Of a stretch of 64,000 bases of DNA, positions 1 to 9,050 are shown piece after piece; position 1 is the stretch's first letter; every line of letters begins with the position of its first letter. Source of the DNA: JAJEAD01 sp964420925 (GTDB lineage Bacteria; Pseudomonadota; Gammaproteobacteria; HK1); contig CAYQVB010000086.1 of assembly GCA_964420925.1 (NCBI GenBank), positions 1 through 64,000 of the forward strand, given 5' to 3'. Below the pieces are notes generated by a model. The model had not been told where the DNA came from. It saw only the letters and a list, made by a program, of their open reading frames with translations, and did not search any database. Position numbers and translations under genes: made by a program.

Positions 1-1
1 C

Positions 2-532
2 GCCCGCCCCGGACGCATCATGGGGCTCTACTCGGGAGGCACGCTCTGCGCCGAAGCCCAGGCCATCCTGCGCTGCGCCGGGGAGCAGGTGAGCTCCAAT
101 GCACCCATTCCCGGCGTTGACCGTGCCGCCCGCTTGGAGCCCGGAAGCGAGGGACTACCTGCGGGCGGCTCGGGACACCTCCTCCTCGACCTCGGCGCGG
201 ACGAGTACACCGCGGGCCGGCCCCATCCCATGATCGAGCCCGCGATGCGGGCACGGGCGCTCGCGCAGGCCCTCTCCGATCCTGATACCGCCGTGGTGCT
301 GATCGACGTCGTGCTGGGCACCGGTTGCCACCACGACCCGGCCGCCGCGCTCGTGTACGCGGTCGAATCGGCGCCCGCAGAACATCCCGTGCTCGTGGCG
401 TCGGTGTGCGGCACCGAGCTCGACCCGCAGGACGCTGCCGCGCAAGCGCGGACTCTGGAACGGGCCGGGGTCCTCGTCGCCGCATCGAACGCGGATGCGG
501 TGGAAGCCGCGCTCCGCATCGCCGGATCCTGA
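2..532 (+). CDS. FdrA-like protein (succinyl-CoA-ligase superfamily), C-terminal part
   Basis: The reading frame is open from the first bases of the window, so the gene starts upstream and only about 176 residues are visible. The motif GLYSGGTLCAEA near the start is characteristic of FdrA-type proteins, which resemble the alpha subunit of succinyl-CoA synthetase. A later stretch (AVVLIDVVLGTGCHHDP, then VASVCGTELDPQ) matches the second half of that fold. In E. coli fdrA lies in the allantoin cluster, where the product is linked to oxamate/carbamoyl chemistry. The next gene is an aminotransferase of the ureidoglycine/alanine-glyoxylate type, which fits a purine- or ureide-related role. Substrate is inferred, not shown. 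Confidence 0.7.
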   Translation, partial: ARPGRIMGLYSGGTLCAEAQAILRCAGEQVSSNAPIPGVDRAARLEPGSEGLPAGGSGHLLLDLGADEYTAGRPHPMIEPAMRARALAQALSDPDTAVVLIDVVLGTGCHHDPAAALVYAVESAPAEHPVLVASVCGTELDPQDAAAQARTLERAGVLVAASNADAVEAALRIAGS

Positions 533-812
533 TCTTCCCGCCGTGCGTTCCGGCCGCTGCCCTTACCCGCGACAAGCCATATCAATAGATCTCTCATGGT
601 TTTCCCGGACCCTCGAACGGCTCTCCAATGGATGTCGAAACGCTCGTCGTTCCTTGCGAGACAGCCGAGACAGCGGGGCGCTTCGCTGTCGTGGTCAGGT
701 TGCAAAGTGAAAACGACCGGTCAGGATGCCACGGAAGAGACCGCGACGGCACCCGATTGATTACATTTCAGTCGGTCATGACCTCTGTGCAGCGGTACTT
801 GCGGATACGCTC

Positions 813-2042
813 ATGGGCAAACCCACCGATGAACTGAACCCTCCTCCGCGTCTGCTCATGGGCCCCGGCCCGGTCGAGGCCGACCCCCGTGTGCTGCGGG
901 CGATGTCGATGCCGCTGCTGGGCCAATTCGACCCCGTTCTCACCGGCTACATGAACGACGTGATGGCCCTCTACCGGGAGGTGCTGCGCACCGGCAACCG
1001 GTGGACCTTCCTCGTGGACGGCACCGCCAGGGCGGCCATCGAAGCCGCGATGGTCTCGCTGCTCGCCCCCGGCGACCGGGTCCTGGTGCCGGTCTTCGGG
1101 CGCTTCGGCCACCTGCTGTGCGAGATCGCGGGGCGCTGCGGGGCCGAGGTGAGGACGATCGAAGCGAAGTGGGGCCGGGTCTTCGAGCCCGAGCAGGTGA
1201 TCGCCGCGCTGCGCAAACACCGTCCAACCCTGGTCGCGCTGGTGCACGGCGACACCTCCACCACCATGGCGCAGCCCCTGGCGGAGATCGGGGCGGCCTG
1301 TCGCGAAAACGACGCCCTGCTCTACGTGGACGCGACCGCCACCGTCGGGGGCATGGACGTACGCGTGGACGACTGGTGCATCGACATACTGAGCACCGGC
1401 CTCCAGAAGTGTCTCTCGGGGCCTCCGGGCTCCGCGCCCATCACCTTCAACGAGCGGGTCGAGGCCCGGGTGCTCGCCCGCAAGCATATCGAACAAGGGA
1501 TCCGGCCCTCCGGTTTCGAGGCGGCGAGCGGGCCTGTCATCCGCTCCAACTACTTCGATCTCGCCATGTTGATGGACTACTGGAGCGAGGCGCGCCTCAA
1601 TCATCACACCGAAGCGACCTCGATGCTGTACGCGGCCCGGGAGTGCGCGCGCATCCTGCTCGCGGAAGGGCTGGACGAGGCGCACGCACGGCACGTGCGG
1701 GCGGGCCGGGCACTCGGTGCGGGACTGCGCGCGATGGGACTCGAGATCTTCGGTGACCCCGCCCACAAGATGCCCAACGTGACCGGAGTCCTGATCCCCG
1801 AAGGAGTGCATGGCGACGCGGTGCGGGCAATGATGCTCGACGACTTCGGCATCGAGATCGGGACCTCCTTCGGTCCCCTCGCCGGGCGCATCTGGCGCAT
1901 CGGCACCATGGGCTACGTCTGCCGCAAGCGCAGCGTGCTGCTCTGCCTCATGGCGCTCGAGACGGTGCTGCGCGCCCACGGCTTCCGCGCGCCGCCGGGC
2001 GAGGCGGTGGACGCGGCCCTCGGCGCTTGGGAGGAAGCGTAG
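813..2042 (+). CDS. class V PLP aminotransferase, ureidoglycine-glyoxylate / alanine-glyoxylate type (PucG-like)
   Basis: This 409-residue fold-type I enzyme moves an amino group to or from glyoxylate. The N-terminal motif LLMGPGPVEADPRVLRA and the pyridoxal-lysine context STGLQKCLSGPPG (Lys199 from the chosen start) identify the alanine-glyoxylate/serine-glyoxylate/PucG family. An upstream in-frame ATG at 726 would add 29 residues with no family similarity, so ATG 813 is preferred, although neither start has a strong ribosome site. The FdrA-like neighbour favours (S)-ureidoglycine as donor, i.e. purine catabolism. Serine or alanine as donor cannot be excluded from sequence. Confidence 0.75.
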   Translation: MGKPTDELNPPPRLLMGPGPVEADPRVLRAMSMPLLGQFDPVLTGYMNDVMALYREVLRTGNRWTFLVDGTARAAIEAAMVSLLAPGDRVLVPVFGRFGHLLCEIAGRCGAEVRTIEAKWGRVFEPEQVIAALRKHRPTLVALVHGDTSTTMAQPLAEIGAACRENDALLYVDATATVGGMDVRVDDWCIDILSTGLQKCLSGPPGSAPITFNERVEARVLARKHIEQGIRPSGFEAASGPVIRSNYFDLAMLMDYWSEARLNHHTEATSMLYAARECARILLAEGLDEAHARHVRAGRALGAGLRAMGLEIFGDPAHKMPNVTGVLIPEGVHGDAVRAMMLDDFGIEIGTSFGPLAGRIWRIGTMGYVCRKRSVLLCLMALETVLRAHGFRAPPGEAVDAALGAWEEA

Positions 2043-2080
2043 GCGCGCGCCCAAGCGTTCCTGACAGCATCCGCGTCGTC

Positions 2081-2104
2081 ACCGGTAGGCGCACGCCTAC
2101 GGGT
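2081..2104 (+). terminator. palindromic hairpin after the aminotransferase gene
   Basis: The bases GTAGGCG and CGCCTAC form a nearly continuous inverted repeat, extended outward by ACC/GGT. It lies about 40 nt after the aminotransferase stop. There is no T-run, so it may stabilise or end the transcript but is not a textbook terminator. Confidence 0.3.
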
Positions 2105-2278
2105 ATTCGAGCGCAGGGTCGACTTCCGTCCCCCCCGAGGCGCGCTAAACTGCACTCGAACTCCCGCAACGGGACGGCATGGCCCTCGATGCTACCTGTG
2201 TCGAGGGCTGTAGCTCGTCATAATTGCCGGAAGGGTTGGCGAGAACTCGTAAGCAACGCAGTTGAGAGCGATCCAGCC

Positions 2279-2503
2279 GTGACCACTTCAAATCCCGGGA
2301 ACGGCAGTGGCCATGATCGTGAAATCCGGGAAATCCGCGAGCGCCTCGCACGTATCGAGACACGGATGGGGTTCATGGCGACGCGAGAGGATATTCAAAA
2401 GGTCAAGGTGTGGTTCCTCATTGGGATCATCAGTGCATCAGGGGTGGCCATTCCAGCGGCGGTGGGAGTGGCGTTTGCCGCCGTAGAGCTTCTCGTGCCA
2501 TAG
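2279..2503 (+). CDS. small coiled-coil / single-pass membrane protein
   Basis: From a GTG at 2279 this gives 74 residues. The first part is charged and likely helical (REIREIRERLARIETRM). After MATREDIQKVKVWF comes a hydrophobic segment of about 25 residues ending at the C-terminus, so the product is predicted to be a tail-anchored or bitopic membrane protein. Similar short heptad-plus-TM proteins are common hypotheticals in proteobacteria. A longer open frame reaches back to 2027, but its extra residues are arginine- and proline-rich and overlap the preceding gene, so they were left out. Function unknown. Confidence 0.5.
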   Translation: MTTSNPGNGSGHDREIREIRERLARIETRMGFMATREDIQKVKVWFLIGIISASGVAIPAAVGVAFAAVELLVP

Positions 2504-2769
2504 CGCCCTTTTCGCCGAGCGCACTGCTGACTCCTGCCGGCTACTGTGTGGACTGTAGGCCAGTGCCGACATGAATTCGAGCGAATAGCCGATAGCCGCA
2601 TGTCCGGTGAAGTGGGAATCTGCTCCGGATTCATTCGCGGGATCGAGCGATGGGGTGGGTGCGGAGCACACCCGGGATTCAGCTGTTTGAGAGTGCGGAT
2701 CTCGTCGTGCTACCGTCCTCTCGACCGCGTCCCGCATGAGGGGCCGCGTTCGATTCGGAGGGCTTGCCG

Positions 2770-3432
2770 ATGAGCCAACCCATCGTCCCGCCGGCCGCCG
2801 AGGAGTATGCCTGCTCCGACGGCCAGCCCATGGCTGAGACGCCCGTACACAGACGGTGCATCACCTACCTGATCGATGCGCTGGAACGACACCTGAGAAC
2901 GGGGGTCCGGTGTCCCGTCTACGTGAGCGGGAACATGTTCCTGTACTACGAGGAAGGCAATCCGCGGGCGGTAGTGGCGCCGGATGTATTCGTGGCACTG
3001 GGCGTGCCAGATCGGGACCGGGATACCTACCTGCTCTGGGAGGAGTCCAAGGGGCCGGACTTCGTGGTGGAGGTGACCTCGCGCAGCACCCGGCGCGAGG
3101 ACCAGGGGCGCAAGCGCGAGGTGTATGCTCGACTGGGAGTGAGCGAGTACTTCCTCTATGACCCGAAAGCGGAGTATCTGAATCCGCCGCTCCGGGGCTT
3201 TCGGCTGCGAGGAGGCGTCTACCATCCTGTGCTGGCGAGGAGGTCGCCGGAGGGGCCACTGGCGCTGCGAAGCGAGGTGTTGGGAGTGGAGCTTCGGGAC
3301 TCGCGGGAGGAACAACTGCTGCGCCTTCACGACCCGGAGACCGGGTATGTCTTCCCCACGTACCGAGAGTTGGAGGCTCGTCTTCGCATTCTGGAAGGAA
3401 GCGACGAGACGCCCGGGCCGTCGCCGGAGTAG
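2770..3432 (+). CDS. Uma2 family (DUF820) PD-(D/E)XK nuclease-like protein
   Basis: The 220-residue product has the Uma2 pattern in order: VVAPDVFVAL (acidic residue of the core), PDFVVEVTSRSTRRED (Glu-x-Thr strand) and a helix with KREVYARLGVSEYFLYDPK. This is the restriction-endonuclease-like fold that is abundant in cyanobacteria, Chloroflexi and some purple bacteria. A GGAGGG ribosome site lies about 8 nt before ATG 2770. The biological role of Uma2 proteins is not established; some are thought to be solitary nucleases or remnants of transposon-linked families. Nothing nearby suggests a partner. Confidence 0.8.
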   Translation: MSQPIVPPAAEEYACSDGQPMAETPVHRRCITYLIDALERHLRTGVRCPVYVSGNMFLYYEEGNPRAVVAPDVFVALGVPDRDRDTYLLWEESKGPDFVVEVTSRSTRREDQGRKREVYARLGVSEYFLYDPKAEYLNPPLRGFRLRGGVYHPVLARRSPEGPLALRSEVLGVELRDSREEQLLRLHDPETGYVFPTYRELEARLRILEGSDETPGPSPE

Positions 3433-3634
3433 TCCCGCATCGTCGGAGTAGGGTGCGTCTCCCGGGTCATTCCGTGCGGGTGGGAATCCAGAGAAAGCCG
3501 AATGTCCCAGGGAGCGCCGGACCAGCGGGGATTCGGAGGAGCGTGAGACGCTTGCGCCCGAATTGGAGCGTGGCACGCCCCCTTGCGACCGGAGCAAGGA
3601 TCCTGGGTTGGTGTCGGGCGTACAGTGCAGCGTT

Positions 3635-4573
3635 TCACCCGGGGCGCAGCGTCTCGGCGAAGTGCAGCACCTCCCCCGCGAGGCGTATCTTGTCCCGCTC
3701 GTGCTGCATCAGGGTCGCGGTCGTCCGGCAGGGCACCGCTATCCGGTCTGCCTCTCCGGCGTCCGCCTCGTCGAGCACATAGCCGTCGATGAGTCCGGCG
3801 TAGTGCGCGGCAATCGCGTGCGCGGCGACCGGCTGGCCGAGCTCATGCATCATCTTGGCGGTCGGTCCCTTGACTGCTTCGCCTCCGATGATGGGGGACA
3901 CTGCGATCACCGGCGCCGGTGCATCGCGCAACGCCTCCTTCACTCCCGGAAGGGCGAGGATGGGATCGATGCTGATGAAGGGATTGGAGGGGCAGATGAC
4001 GACCGCGCCGGTGTCGGGGTGGGTGATCTCTTGCATCCACTCCGCGTGCGGCCGAGCATCTTCGATACCGGCGAAACGCAGGCTCCGTACCACGGGCTCG
4101 CAGCGGCGCTCGACGAACCAGCGCTGGAAGTCGAGCTCACCATCCGGTGTGCGGACCACGGTGCGTACCGGCTGGTCGGACATCGGCAGCAGGCGGGCGG
4201 ATAGGCCGAGGCGCCGGCAGAAGTCGGCGGTGATCGCGCTCAAGACTTCGCCCGCGGCGAGGCGGCGGGTGCGCTCGACGTGGGTGGCGAGGTCCCCGTC
4301 GCCGAGCAGGAACCAAGCCTCGCCTCCCAGTCTTTCGAGCGCGGCCATGAAGGTCCAGGTCTCGCCCGCGCGGCCCCATCCCGCGTCCGGATTGGCGAGC
4401 CCCGCCAGGGTGTACATGAGGGTGTCGAGATCGGGCGAGATGTGCAGTCCCAGGTGCTCGAAGTCATCGCCGGTGTTGGCGACGATGACGAGTTGTTCGT
4501 CCGGCACGAGTCGCGAGAGCCCGAGCGCGAGCTTGGCGCCGCCGATGCCGCCGGAGAGGGCGACCACGCTCAT
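3635..4573 (-). CDS. cofD: CofD, 2-phospho-L-lactate transferase (F420 biosynthesis)
   Basis: CofD joins the phospholactyl (or phosphoenolpyruvyl) group from the guanylylated intermediate to FO, giving F420-0 or its dehydro form. The 312-residue protein begins with the family glycine motif LSGGIGGAKLALGL and carries NTGDDFEHLGLHISPDLDT, GDGDLATHVERT, VICPSNPFISIDPIL and VSPIIGGEAVKGPTAKMM, all typical of CofD/FbiA. Length is normal for the family. It is the last gene of the minus-strand run cofGH-cofE-cofD, separated from cofE by 190 nt that hold an inverted pair of short palindromic repeats. Confidence 0.95.
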   Translation of the reverse strand: MSVVALSGGIGGAKLALGLSRLVPDEQLVIVANTGDDFEHLGLHISPDLDTLMYTLAGLANPDAGWGRAGETWTFMAALERLGGEAWFLLGDGDLATHVERTRRLAAGEVLSAITADFCRRLGLSARLLPMSDQPVRTVVRTPDGELDFQRWFVERRCEPVVRSLRFAGIEDARPHAEWMQEITHPDTGAVVICPSNPFISIDPILALPGVKEALRDAPAPVIAVSPIIGGEAVKGPTAKMMHELGQPVAAHAIAAHYAGLIDGYVLDEADAGEADRIAVPCRTTATLMQHERDKIRLAGEVLHFAETLRPG

Positions 4574-4607
4574 TTTGAACTCGAGTTTCGGGATTCGTTG
4601 GCAGAAG

Positions 4608-4713
4608 TGGATTCCCGCATTCGCGGGAATGACGGCGTTTTTTCAAGCTCCCCTGATTCCGTGACAACCGCCCTCCTTGCCATAGCCGTCGTTCCCGCGA
4701 ATGCGGGAATCCA
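4608..4713. repeat. inverted pair of GGATTCCCGC-type palindromic repeats between cofE and cofD
   Basis: Two copies of a 28-bp palindromic unit (TGGATTCCCGC, loop, GCGGGAATGACGG) face each other at 4608-4635 and 4686-4713 and differ at one base. Outside them lies a second inverted match built on AACTCGAGTTTC at about 4578-4590 and 4741-4753. Each unit can form a hairpin and the whole block can form a larger one. Related units occur near 8.9, 13.3 and 16.3 kb, so this is a dispersed family. Confidence 0.85.
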
Positions 4714-4763
4714 CTGCCTGATTCGAGGCACTTTGAACCCTGAAACTCGAGTTCCGGCGTACG

Positions 4764-5543
4764 TCATCGGCGAAAGAGATCCAGCTCGCGGTCACGCAGC
4801 AGCGCGGTAGCGGGGACGGGAGCGCCTCGCCAGCGCGCGCCACGCACCACCGCAAAGGGCAACGCCTCGTCGCCTTCGCCCATCACGAGGGCGGCGGCGG
4901 CGGCGAGCGAGTCGGCGAGCCCGGTCAGGCTCACTTCGAGGGGCCGGCCGTGCAGGTCCGGCCGACCCCGCAGATCCTCGAGCGCGGGCAGGCCGGCGCA
5001 GCCGAGTGCGAGCCCCACGGTCCCGGTTCGCCAGGGCCGCCCGACGCTGTCGCTCATCACGGTGGCGACGTTCACCCCGAAGTGGCGATCGAAGGCGCGT
5101 TTCAACGTCTCGCACTCCGTGTCGGGATCCTCGGGCAGTAGGAGCACGCGCTCGCGATCGGGCGCATGCCGGATGTTCGAACGGTCCACTCCGGCGTTCG
5201 CCATGACGTGGCCGCTGCGGTGCTCGGCCACGATGAGATTGGGACCGTGCGCCACCACCTCCCGCGACTCCGAGAGGATGATCTCGACGAGTCTCGGATC
5301 CTTGCCGGTGGCCTCGGCGAGGGCGAGGGCGCGCGGCGAGGGCGGGTGGTCGTCGAGGTGCGCGTAGCGGCCCTGCGCCTTGGACACGATCTTCTGGGCG
5401 ACCACCGCGACATCGCCGTCACGGAGCGCAAGCCCGGTCGCGTCGAGCGCCGCCAGAAGAATCGCGCCAAGGTCGTCCCCCGGCTCCACCAGCGGCACCC
5501 CCGGCACCGCGCAGACCGTCAGGGTGCGCAGCTTCGGGTCCAT
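4764..5543 (-). CDS. cofE: CofE, F420-0:gamma-glutamyl ligase
   Basis: CofE adds glutamate residues to F420-0 using GTP. The 259-residue protein shows the family motifs VVAQKIVSKAQGR, LVEIILSESREVV, ANAGVDRSNI and MSDSVGRPWRTGTVGLALG in order. It is the single-domain form; the fused C-terminal nitroreductase domain of actinobacterial FbiB is absent. The ATG lies about 33 nt after the cofGH stop on the same strand, which indicates one transcript. No strong ribosome site is visible, so translation may be coupled to cofGH. Confidence 0.95.
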   Translation of the reverse strand: MDPKLRTLTVCAVPGVPLVEPGDDLGAILLAALDATGLALRDGDVAVVAQKIVSKAQGRYAHLDDHPPSPRALALAEATGKDPRLVEIILSESREVVAHGPNLIVAEHRSGHVMANAGVDRSNIRHAPDRERVLLLPEDPDTECETLKRAFDRHFGVNVATVMSDSVGRPWRTGTVGLALGCAGLPALEDLRGRPDLHGRPLEVSLTGLADSLAAAAALVMGEGDEALPFAVVRGARWRGAPVPATALLRDRELDLFRR

Positions 5544-5576
5544 GCCCGCGCGATCACTTTCGCTGCTTGAGCCGCT

Positions 5577-8072
5577 TCACCTGGGCGGGCGCTCCGCGAC
5601 GGTGCCCTGCGAGCCGTCGGGAGCGAGTCCCGGGCGCACGAGCGGGCGCCGCTCCCGGCCGCGTTCGTAGCGCCGCGCGGGGGTCTTCACCACCTCGCAC
5701 AGGGCCGGCGCCGCGAAGGAGGCCTGGTAGCGTTCCGGCGGCGCGCTCGCGTACAGCGTGGTGCGCTGCCGCGGCCGCCGGCCGATGGATCGGATCAGCG
5801 CCTCCATGCGCTCCGGCGCCATCTCCTCGCCGTGGGACGCCCCCGCGGCGCGGGTGATGCTCTCGTTCATCAGGGTGCCGCCGAGGTCGTTCGCGCCCGC
5901 CTCGAGGCAGGCCCGCGCGCCGTCCGGCCCCATCTTGACCCAGGAGGTCTGGATGTTGGTGATGCAGGGGTCGAGCACGAGGCGGGCCACCGCGTGCATG
6001 AGCACCGCTTCCCGGAAGGTCGGCCCCCGCCGCGCCCGGCCCTTGAGGTAGAGCGGCGCTTCCATGTGCACGAAGGCCAGCGGGACGAACTCGGTGAAGC
6101 CCCCGGTGCGCGCCTGCAGCGCGCGCACGCGCAGCAGGTGCCGGGCCCAGCTCCGGGTGTCGTCGACGTGGCCGAACATGATCGTCGCGGTCGAGCGCAG
6201 GCCGGCGCGGTGCGCCGCTTCCATGACTTCGAGCCACTGGCCGGTCCGGATCTTGTCCGGGCACAGGACGGCGCGCACCTCGTCGTCGAGGATCTCCGCC
6301 GCGGTTCCGGGCAGGGAGCCGAGCCCTGCCGTCCGGAGGCGGCCGAGATAGGTGTCGAGATCGAGACCCAGCGTCGTCGCCCCCTGCCACACTTCCAGCG
6401 GTGAGAAGGCGTGGACGTGGATGCCGGGCGCCGCCTGCTTCACGGTGCGGCAGATGTCGAGGTAGGTCTCGCCGGTGTACTCGGGATGGATGCCGCCTTG
6501 CATGCACACCTCGGTGGCGCCGCGCATCCAGGCCTCTTCGCTGCGCCTCGCGATCTCCTCGTGCGCGAGGTCGTAGGGGCGCCCCCGCAGGTTCTCGCTC
6601 AGCTTGCCCTTCGAGAACGCGCAGAAGCCGCACTTGAAGTAGCACACGTTGGTGTAGTTGATGTTGCGGGTCACGACGTAGCTGACCTCGTCGCCGCTTC
6701 GCCGCACGCGCAAGCGGTCGGCGGCCTCGCACACCCGTTCGAAGTCGGGACCGCGGGCCTCGAAGAGGCGCATGATCCCGGCTTCGTCCAGCGCCTCGCC
6801 GCTCGCGGCGCGGTCCAGGATTTCCGCAACCCCGCTTTGTCGGGCCGGCACGTCGCCCCCGCGCCCCCGGCCCTTCGGAGGTATGGTCTCGCTGCCCGCG
6901 CTCCAGTGCGTGTCGCGCACGAAGCCGGAGGCATCGATGCGGTCGAGCACCGGAGCGTGGAAGACGGGGTCGAGCCAGCGCGCCCGGTCCCGGCAGTACT
7001 CGGGATACACCGCGAGGCGCTGCACCAGCTCCCGACCCGCGGCGTTGGTCTCGCGTTCGAGATCCGCGAGGTGCGGCCACGGCGCCTCGGGGTTCACGTG
7101 GTCGGGAGTGACCGGGGAGACCCCGCCCCAGTCGTTGATTCCGGCGTCCACGAGGGCGGTGAGGGCGCCGGGCTGCAGATTGGGCGGTGCCTGCACGCTC
7201 ATGCGCGGGCCGAAGACGAGGCGCGCCATCGCGATGCTCCAGCAGTGCTCGTCGAGGGAGGGTTCGGGGGCCTCGGCCATCAACGTGCCCGGCTTGGCCC
7301 GGAAGTTCTGGACGATAATCTCCTGGATGTGGCCGTATCGCTCGTGCACCGCGCGGATCGCGAGCAGCGCCTCGACCCGCTCGCGCCGCGTCTCGCCGAT
7401 GCCGATGAGGATGCCGGTGGTGAAGGGCACCGCCGCCTCGCCCGCCGCGCGCAGCGTCTCCATGCGTCGCTCCGGCTCCTTGTCGGGTGAGCCGTAGTGG
7501 GGGCCGCCTTTCTCGCACAGCCGTTCCGAGAGGGACTCCACCATGATCCCCGACGAGACCGACACCTGGCGGAAGCGCTCGAGATCGCCCGCGCTCATCA
7601 GCCCGGGGTTCAGGTGGGGCAGGAGTCCGGTGCGTTCGAACACCAACCGGGCCATCGCCTCCAGGTAGGCGAGGGTGGAGTCGTGACCGAGCTCGGCGAG
7701 CGCGTCGCGGGCGGTGCGGTAGCGGTCCTCGGGGCGGTCGCCCAGGGTGAACAGGGCTTCCTGGCACCCGGCCGCGGCGCCCGCCTGCGCGATCTCCAGC
7801 ACCTGCTCCGGGAGGAGATAGGGTGCGTCGAGCCGGCGCGGGGTCTGCGCGAAGGTGCAGTAGTGGCACACATCGCGGCAGAGCCGGGTGAGGGGAATGA
7901 ACACCTTGCGCGAATAGCTCACCCGGCCGGGATGGGCGAGGTCCCGCGCGGTGCGCGCGGCGGCGCTCAGAGTCTCAAGTGGAGCACGTTTCGCGAGGGC
8001 GAGGAGGCAGGCGTCCGGGAGCCGCTCTCCCTCGGCTGCGCGCGCGAGCGCGCGCTCGGTGCTGTCGGGCAT
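5577..8072 (-). CDS. cofGH: CofGH (FbiC), fused FO synthase with two radical SAM domains
   Basis: FO synthase builds the deazaflavin FO from tyrosine and the pyrimidine 5-amino-6-ribitylamino-uracil. Both halves are present in one 831-residue chain: a CofG-type domain with CRDVCHYC (CxxxCxxC, [4Fe-4S]) near residue 75 and a CofH-type domain with CYFKCGFC in the second half, followed by CMQGGIHPEYTGETY. This order matches FbiC of actinobacteria; methanogens use two separate proteins. The start at 8072 has GAGGT about 8 nt upstream; an alternative TTG at 8096 would add eight residues. First gene of the cof operon and divergent from pgl. Confidence 0.95.
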   Translation of the reverse strand: MPDSTERALARAAEGERLPDACLLALAKRAPLETLSAAARTARDLAHPGRVSYSRKVFIPLTRLCRDVCHYCTFAQTPRRLDAPYLLPEQVLEIAQAGAAAGCQEALFTLGDRPEDRYRTARDALAELGHDSTLAYLEAMARLVFERTGLLPHLNPGLMSAGDLERFRQVSVSSGIMVESLSERLCEKGGPHYGSPDKEPERRMETLRAAGEAAVPFTTGILIGIGETRRERVEALLAIRAVHERYGHIQEIIVQNFRAKPGTLMAEAPEPSLDEHCWSIAMARLVFGPRMSVQAPPNLQPGALTALVDAGINDWGGVSPVTPDHVNPEAPWPHLADLERETNAAGRELVQRLAVYPEYCRDRARWLDPVFHAPVLDRIDASGFVRDTHWSAGSETIPPKGRGRGGDVPARQSGVAEILDRAASGEALDEAGIMRLFEARGPDFERVCEAADRLRVRRSGDEVSYVVTRNINYTNVCYFKCGFCAFSKGKLSENLRGRPYDLAHEEIARRSEEAWMRGATEVCMQGGIHPEYTGETYLDICRTVKQAAPGIHVHAFSPLEVWQGATTLGLDLDTYLGRLRTAGLGSLPGTAAEILDDEVRAVLCPDKIRTGQWLEVMEAAHRAGLRSTATIMFGHVDDTRSWARHLLRVRALQARTGGFTEFVPLAFVHMEAPLYLKGRARRGPTFREAVLMHAVARLVLDPCITNIQTSWVKMGPDGARACLEAGANDLGGTLMNESITRAAGASHGEEMAPERMEALIRSIGRRPRQRTTLYASAPPERYQASFAAPALCEVVKTPARRYERGRERRPLVRPGLAPDGSQGTVAERPPR

Positions 8073-8122
8073 GTTCGACCTCGTCCCCGGTCCCAAAAAG
8101 CTCCCGGGCTGCGGCAGAATAG

Positions 8123-8146
8123 GCTCCCCCGCCCGAGTGGGGGAGC
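8123..8146. promoter_or_regulatory. hairpin in the divergent cofGH / pgl control region
   Basis: The 121-nt gap between the divergent starts of cofGH and pgl must hold both promoters. It contains a perfect 8-bp inverted repeat, GCTCCCCC and GGGGGAGC, with an 8-nt spacer. The bases CACTATAT just after it could be part of a -10 element for pgl. The palindrome could be an operator or a transcript hairpin; no function is proven. Confidence 0.3.
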
Positions 8147-8193
8147 ACTATATCCGCCCGGAAGGGAATTTCGTAGCGCGCCGGAGGGGCCGA

Positions 8194-8886
8194 TTGGACA
8201 TCAGAATCCTGGACGACGCGCCCGCGGTGGCGCGAGAGGCGGCACGCTTTCTCGTCGAGGCGGGAAGCCGGGCGATCGCCGCCCGAGGGCGCTTCTCGCT
8301 CGCCCTGAGCGGCGGCTCCACGCCCTGGCAGATGCTCAGGGTTCTCGAGGCGGGAGATCTGCCCTGGGAGCAGGTCGACATCTTCCAGGTCGACGAGCGG
8401 GTCGCGCCCGCGGGAAGCGACGAGCGCAATCTCGTCCACCTCGAGTCGAGCCTCGTGGCGCGAGTGCCCATTCCGTCCGCACAGGTGCACGCGATGCCGG
8501 TGGAAGCGCAGGACCTGGAGCGCGCGGCGCGCGACTACGCGGCGCGCCTCGCCGCGCGCACCGGCGAGCCCGCGACCCTCGACGTGGTGCATCTCGGCAT
8601 GGGCGCCGACGGGCACACTGCTTCTCTGGTGCCGGGCGACACGGTGCTCGACGTCACCGGCGCCGACGTCGCGGTGACCGCCGCGCCCTACCAGGGGCAA
8701 CGACGCATGACGCTCACCTTTCCGGCGCTCAACCGGGCGCGCACCGTGCTGTGGCTGCTCACCGGCGCGGGCAAGGCGGAGATGCTGCGCCGCCTGTGCG
8801 ACGGCGATGAGAGCATTCCCGCGGGTCGGGTGTCTCGAGAGCGGGCGCTCGTGTTCGCCGACCGCGCCGCCGCCGCGTCCCTGTAG
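8194..8886 (+). CDS. pgl: 6-phosphogluconolactonase
   Basis: This enzyme hydrolyses 6-phosphoglucono-delta-lactone in the pentose phosphate pathway. The 230-residue protein shows SLALSGGSTPWQML, VDIFQVDERVAP, LDVVHLGMGADGHTASL and RRMTLTFPALN, the standard Pgl/glucosamine-6-phosphate isomerase-like motifs. A TTG at 8194 with GGAGGGG about 6 nt upstream is the best start, because the frame upstream of it overlaps cofGH antisense and lacks family similarity. It is divergent from the F420 operon. In mycobacteria the lactone is also made by an F420-dependent glucose-6-phosphate dehydrogenase, so the pairing may be meaningful. Confidence 0.9.
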   Translation: MDIRILDDAPAVAREAARFLVEAGSRAIAARGRFSLALSGGSTPWQMLRVLEAGDLPWEQVDIFQVDERVAPAGSDERNLVHLESSLVARVPIPSAQVHAMPVEAQDLERAARDYAARLAARTGEPATLDVVHLGMGADGHTASLVPGDTVLDVTGADVAVTAAPYQGQRRMTLTFPALNRARTVLWLLTGAGKAEMLRRLCDGDESIPAGRVSRERALVFADRAAAASL

Positions 8887-8910
8887 GCCCCATGGTCTAC
8901 TGAGCTTGCC

Positions 8911-8935
8911 GTGACGGATTCCCGGGAATCCACGG
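8911..8935. repeat. degenerate GGATTCCCG-type palindrome
   Basis: The bases GGATTCCCGGGAATCC form a perfect 16-bp palindrome flanked by GTGAC and ACGG. It resembles the dispersed GGATTCCCGC/GCGGGAATGACGG unit with its loop deleted. Confidence 0.5.
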
Positions 8936-9050
8936 CTTGGTCGAACACGAATGCGCGGATGCGGAAATCCATTTATGGGCAGGGCAGTAGCCTGCACGAC
9001 ATATAGCATCAGACAGTAGTCCCGAGACCCGGAACACGAGAGGTCAAGAC

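Noticed and set aside
5554..7869. A 771-residue minus-strand frame beside cofGH
   Set aside because: It is an arginine/proline-rich shadow of cofGH in another frame, with no family motif.
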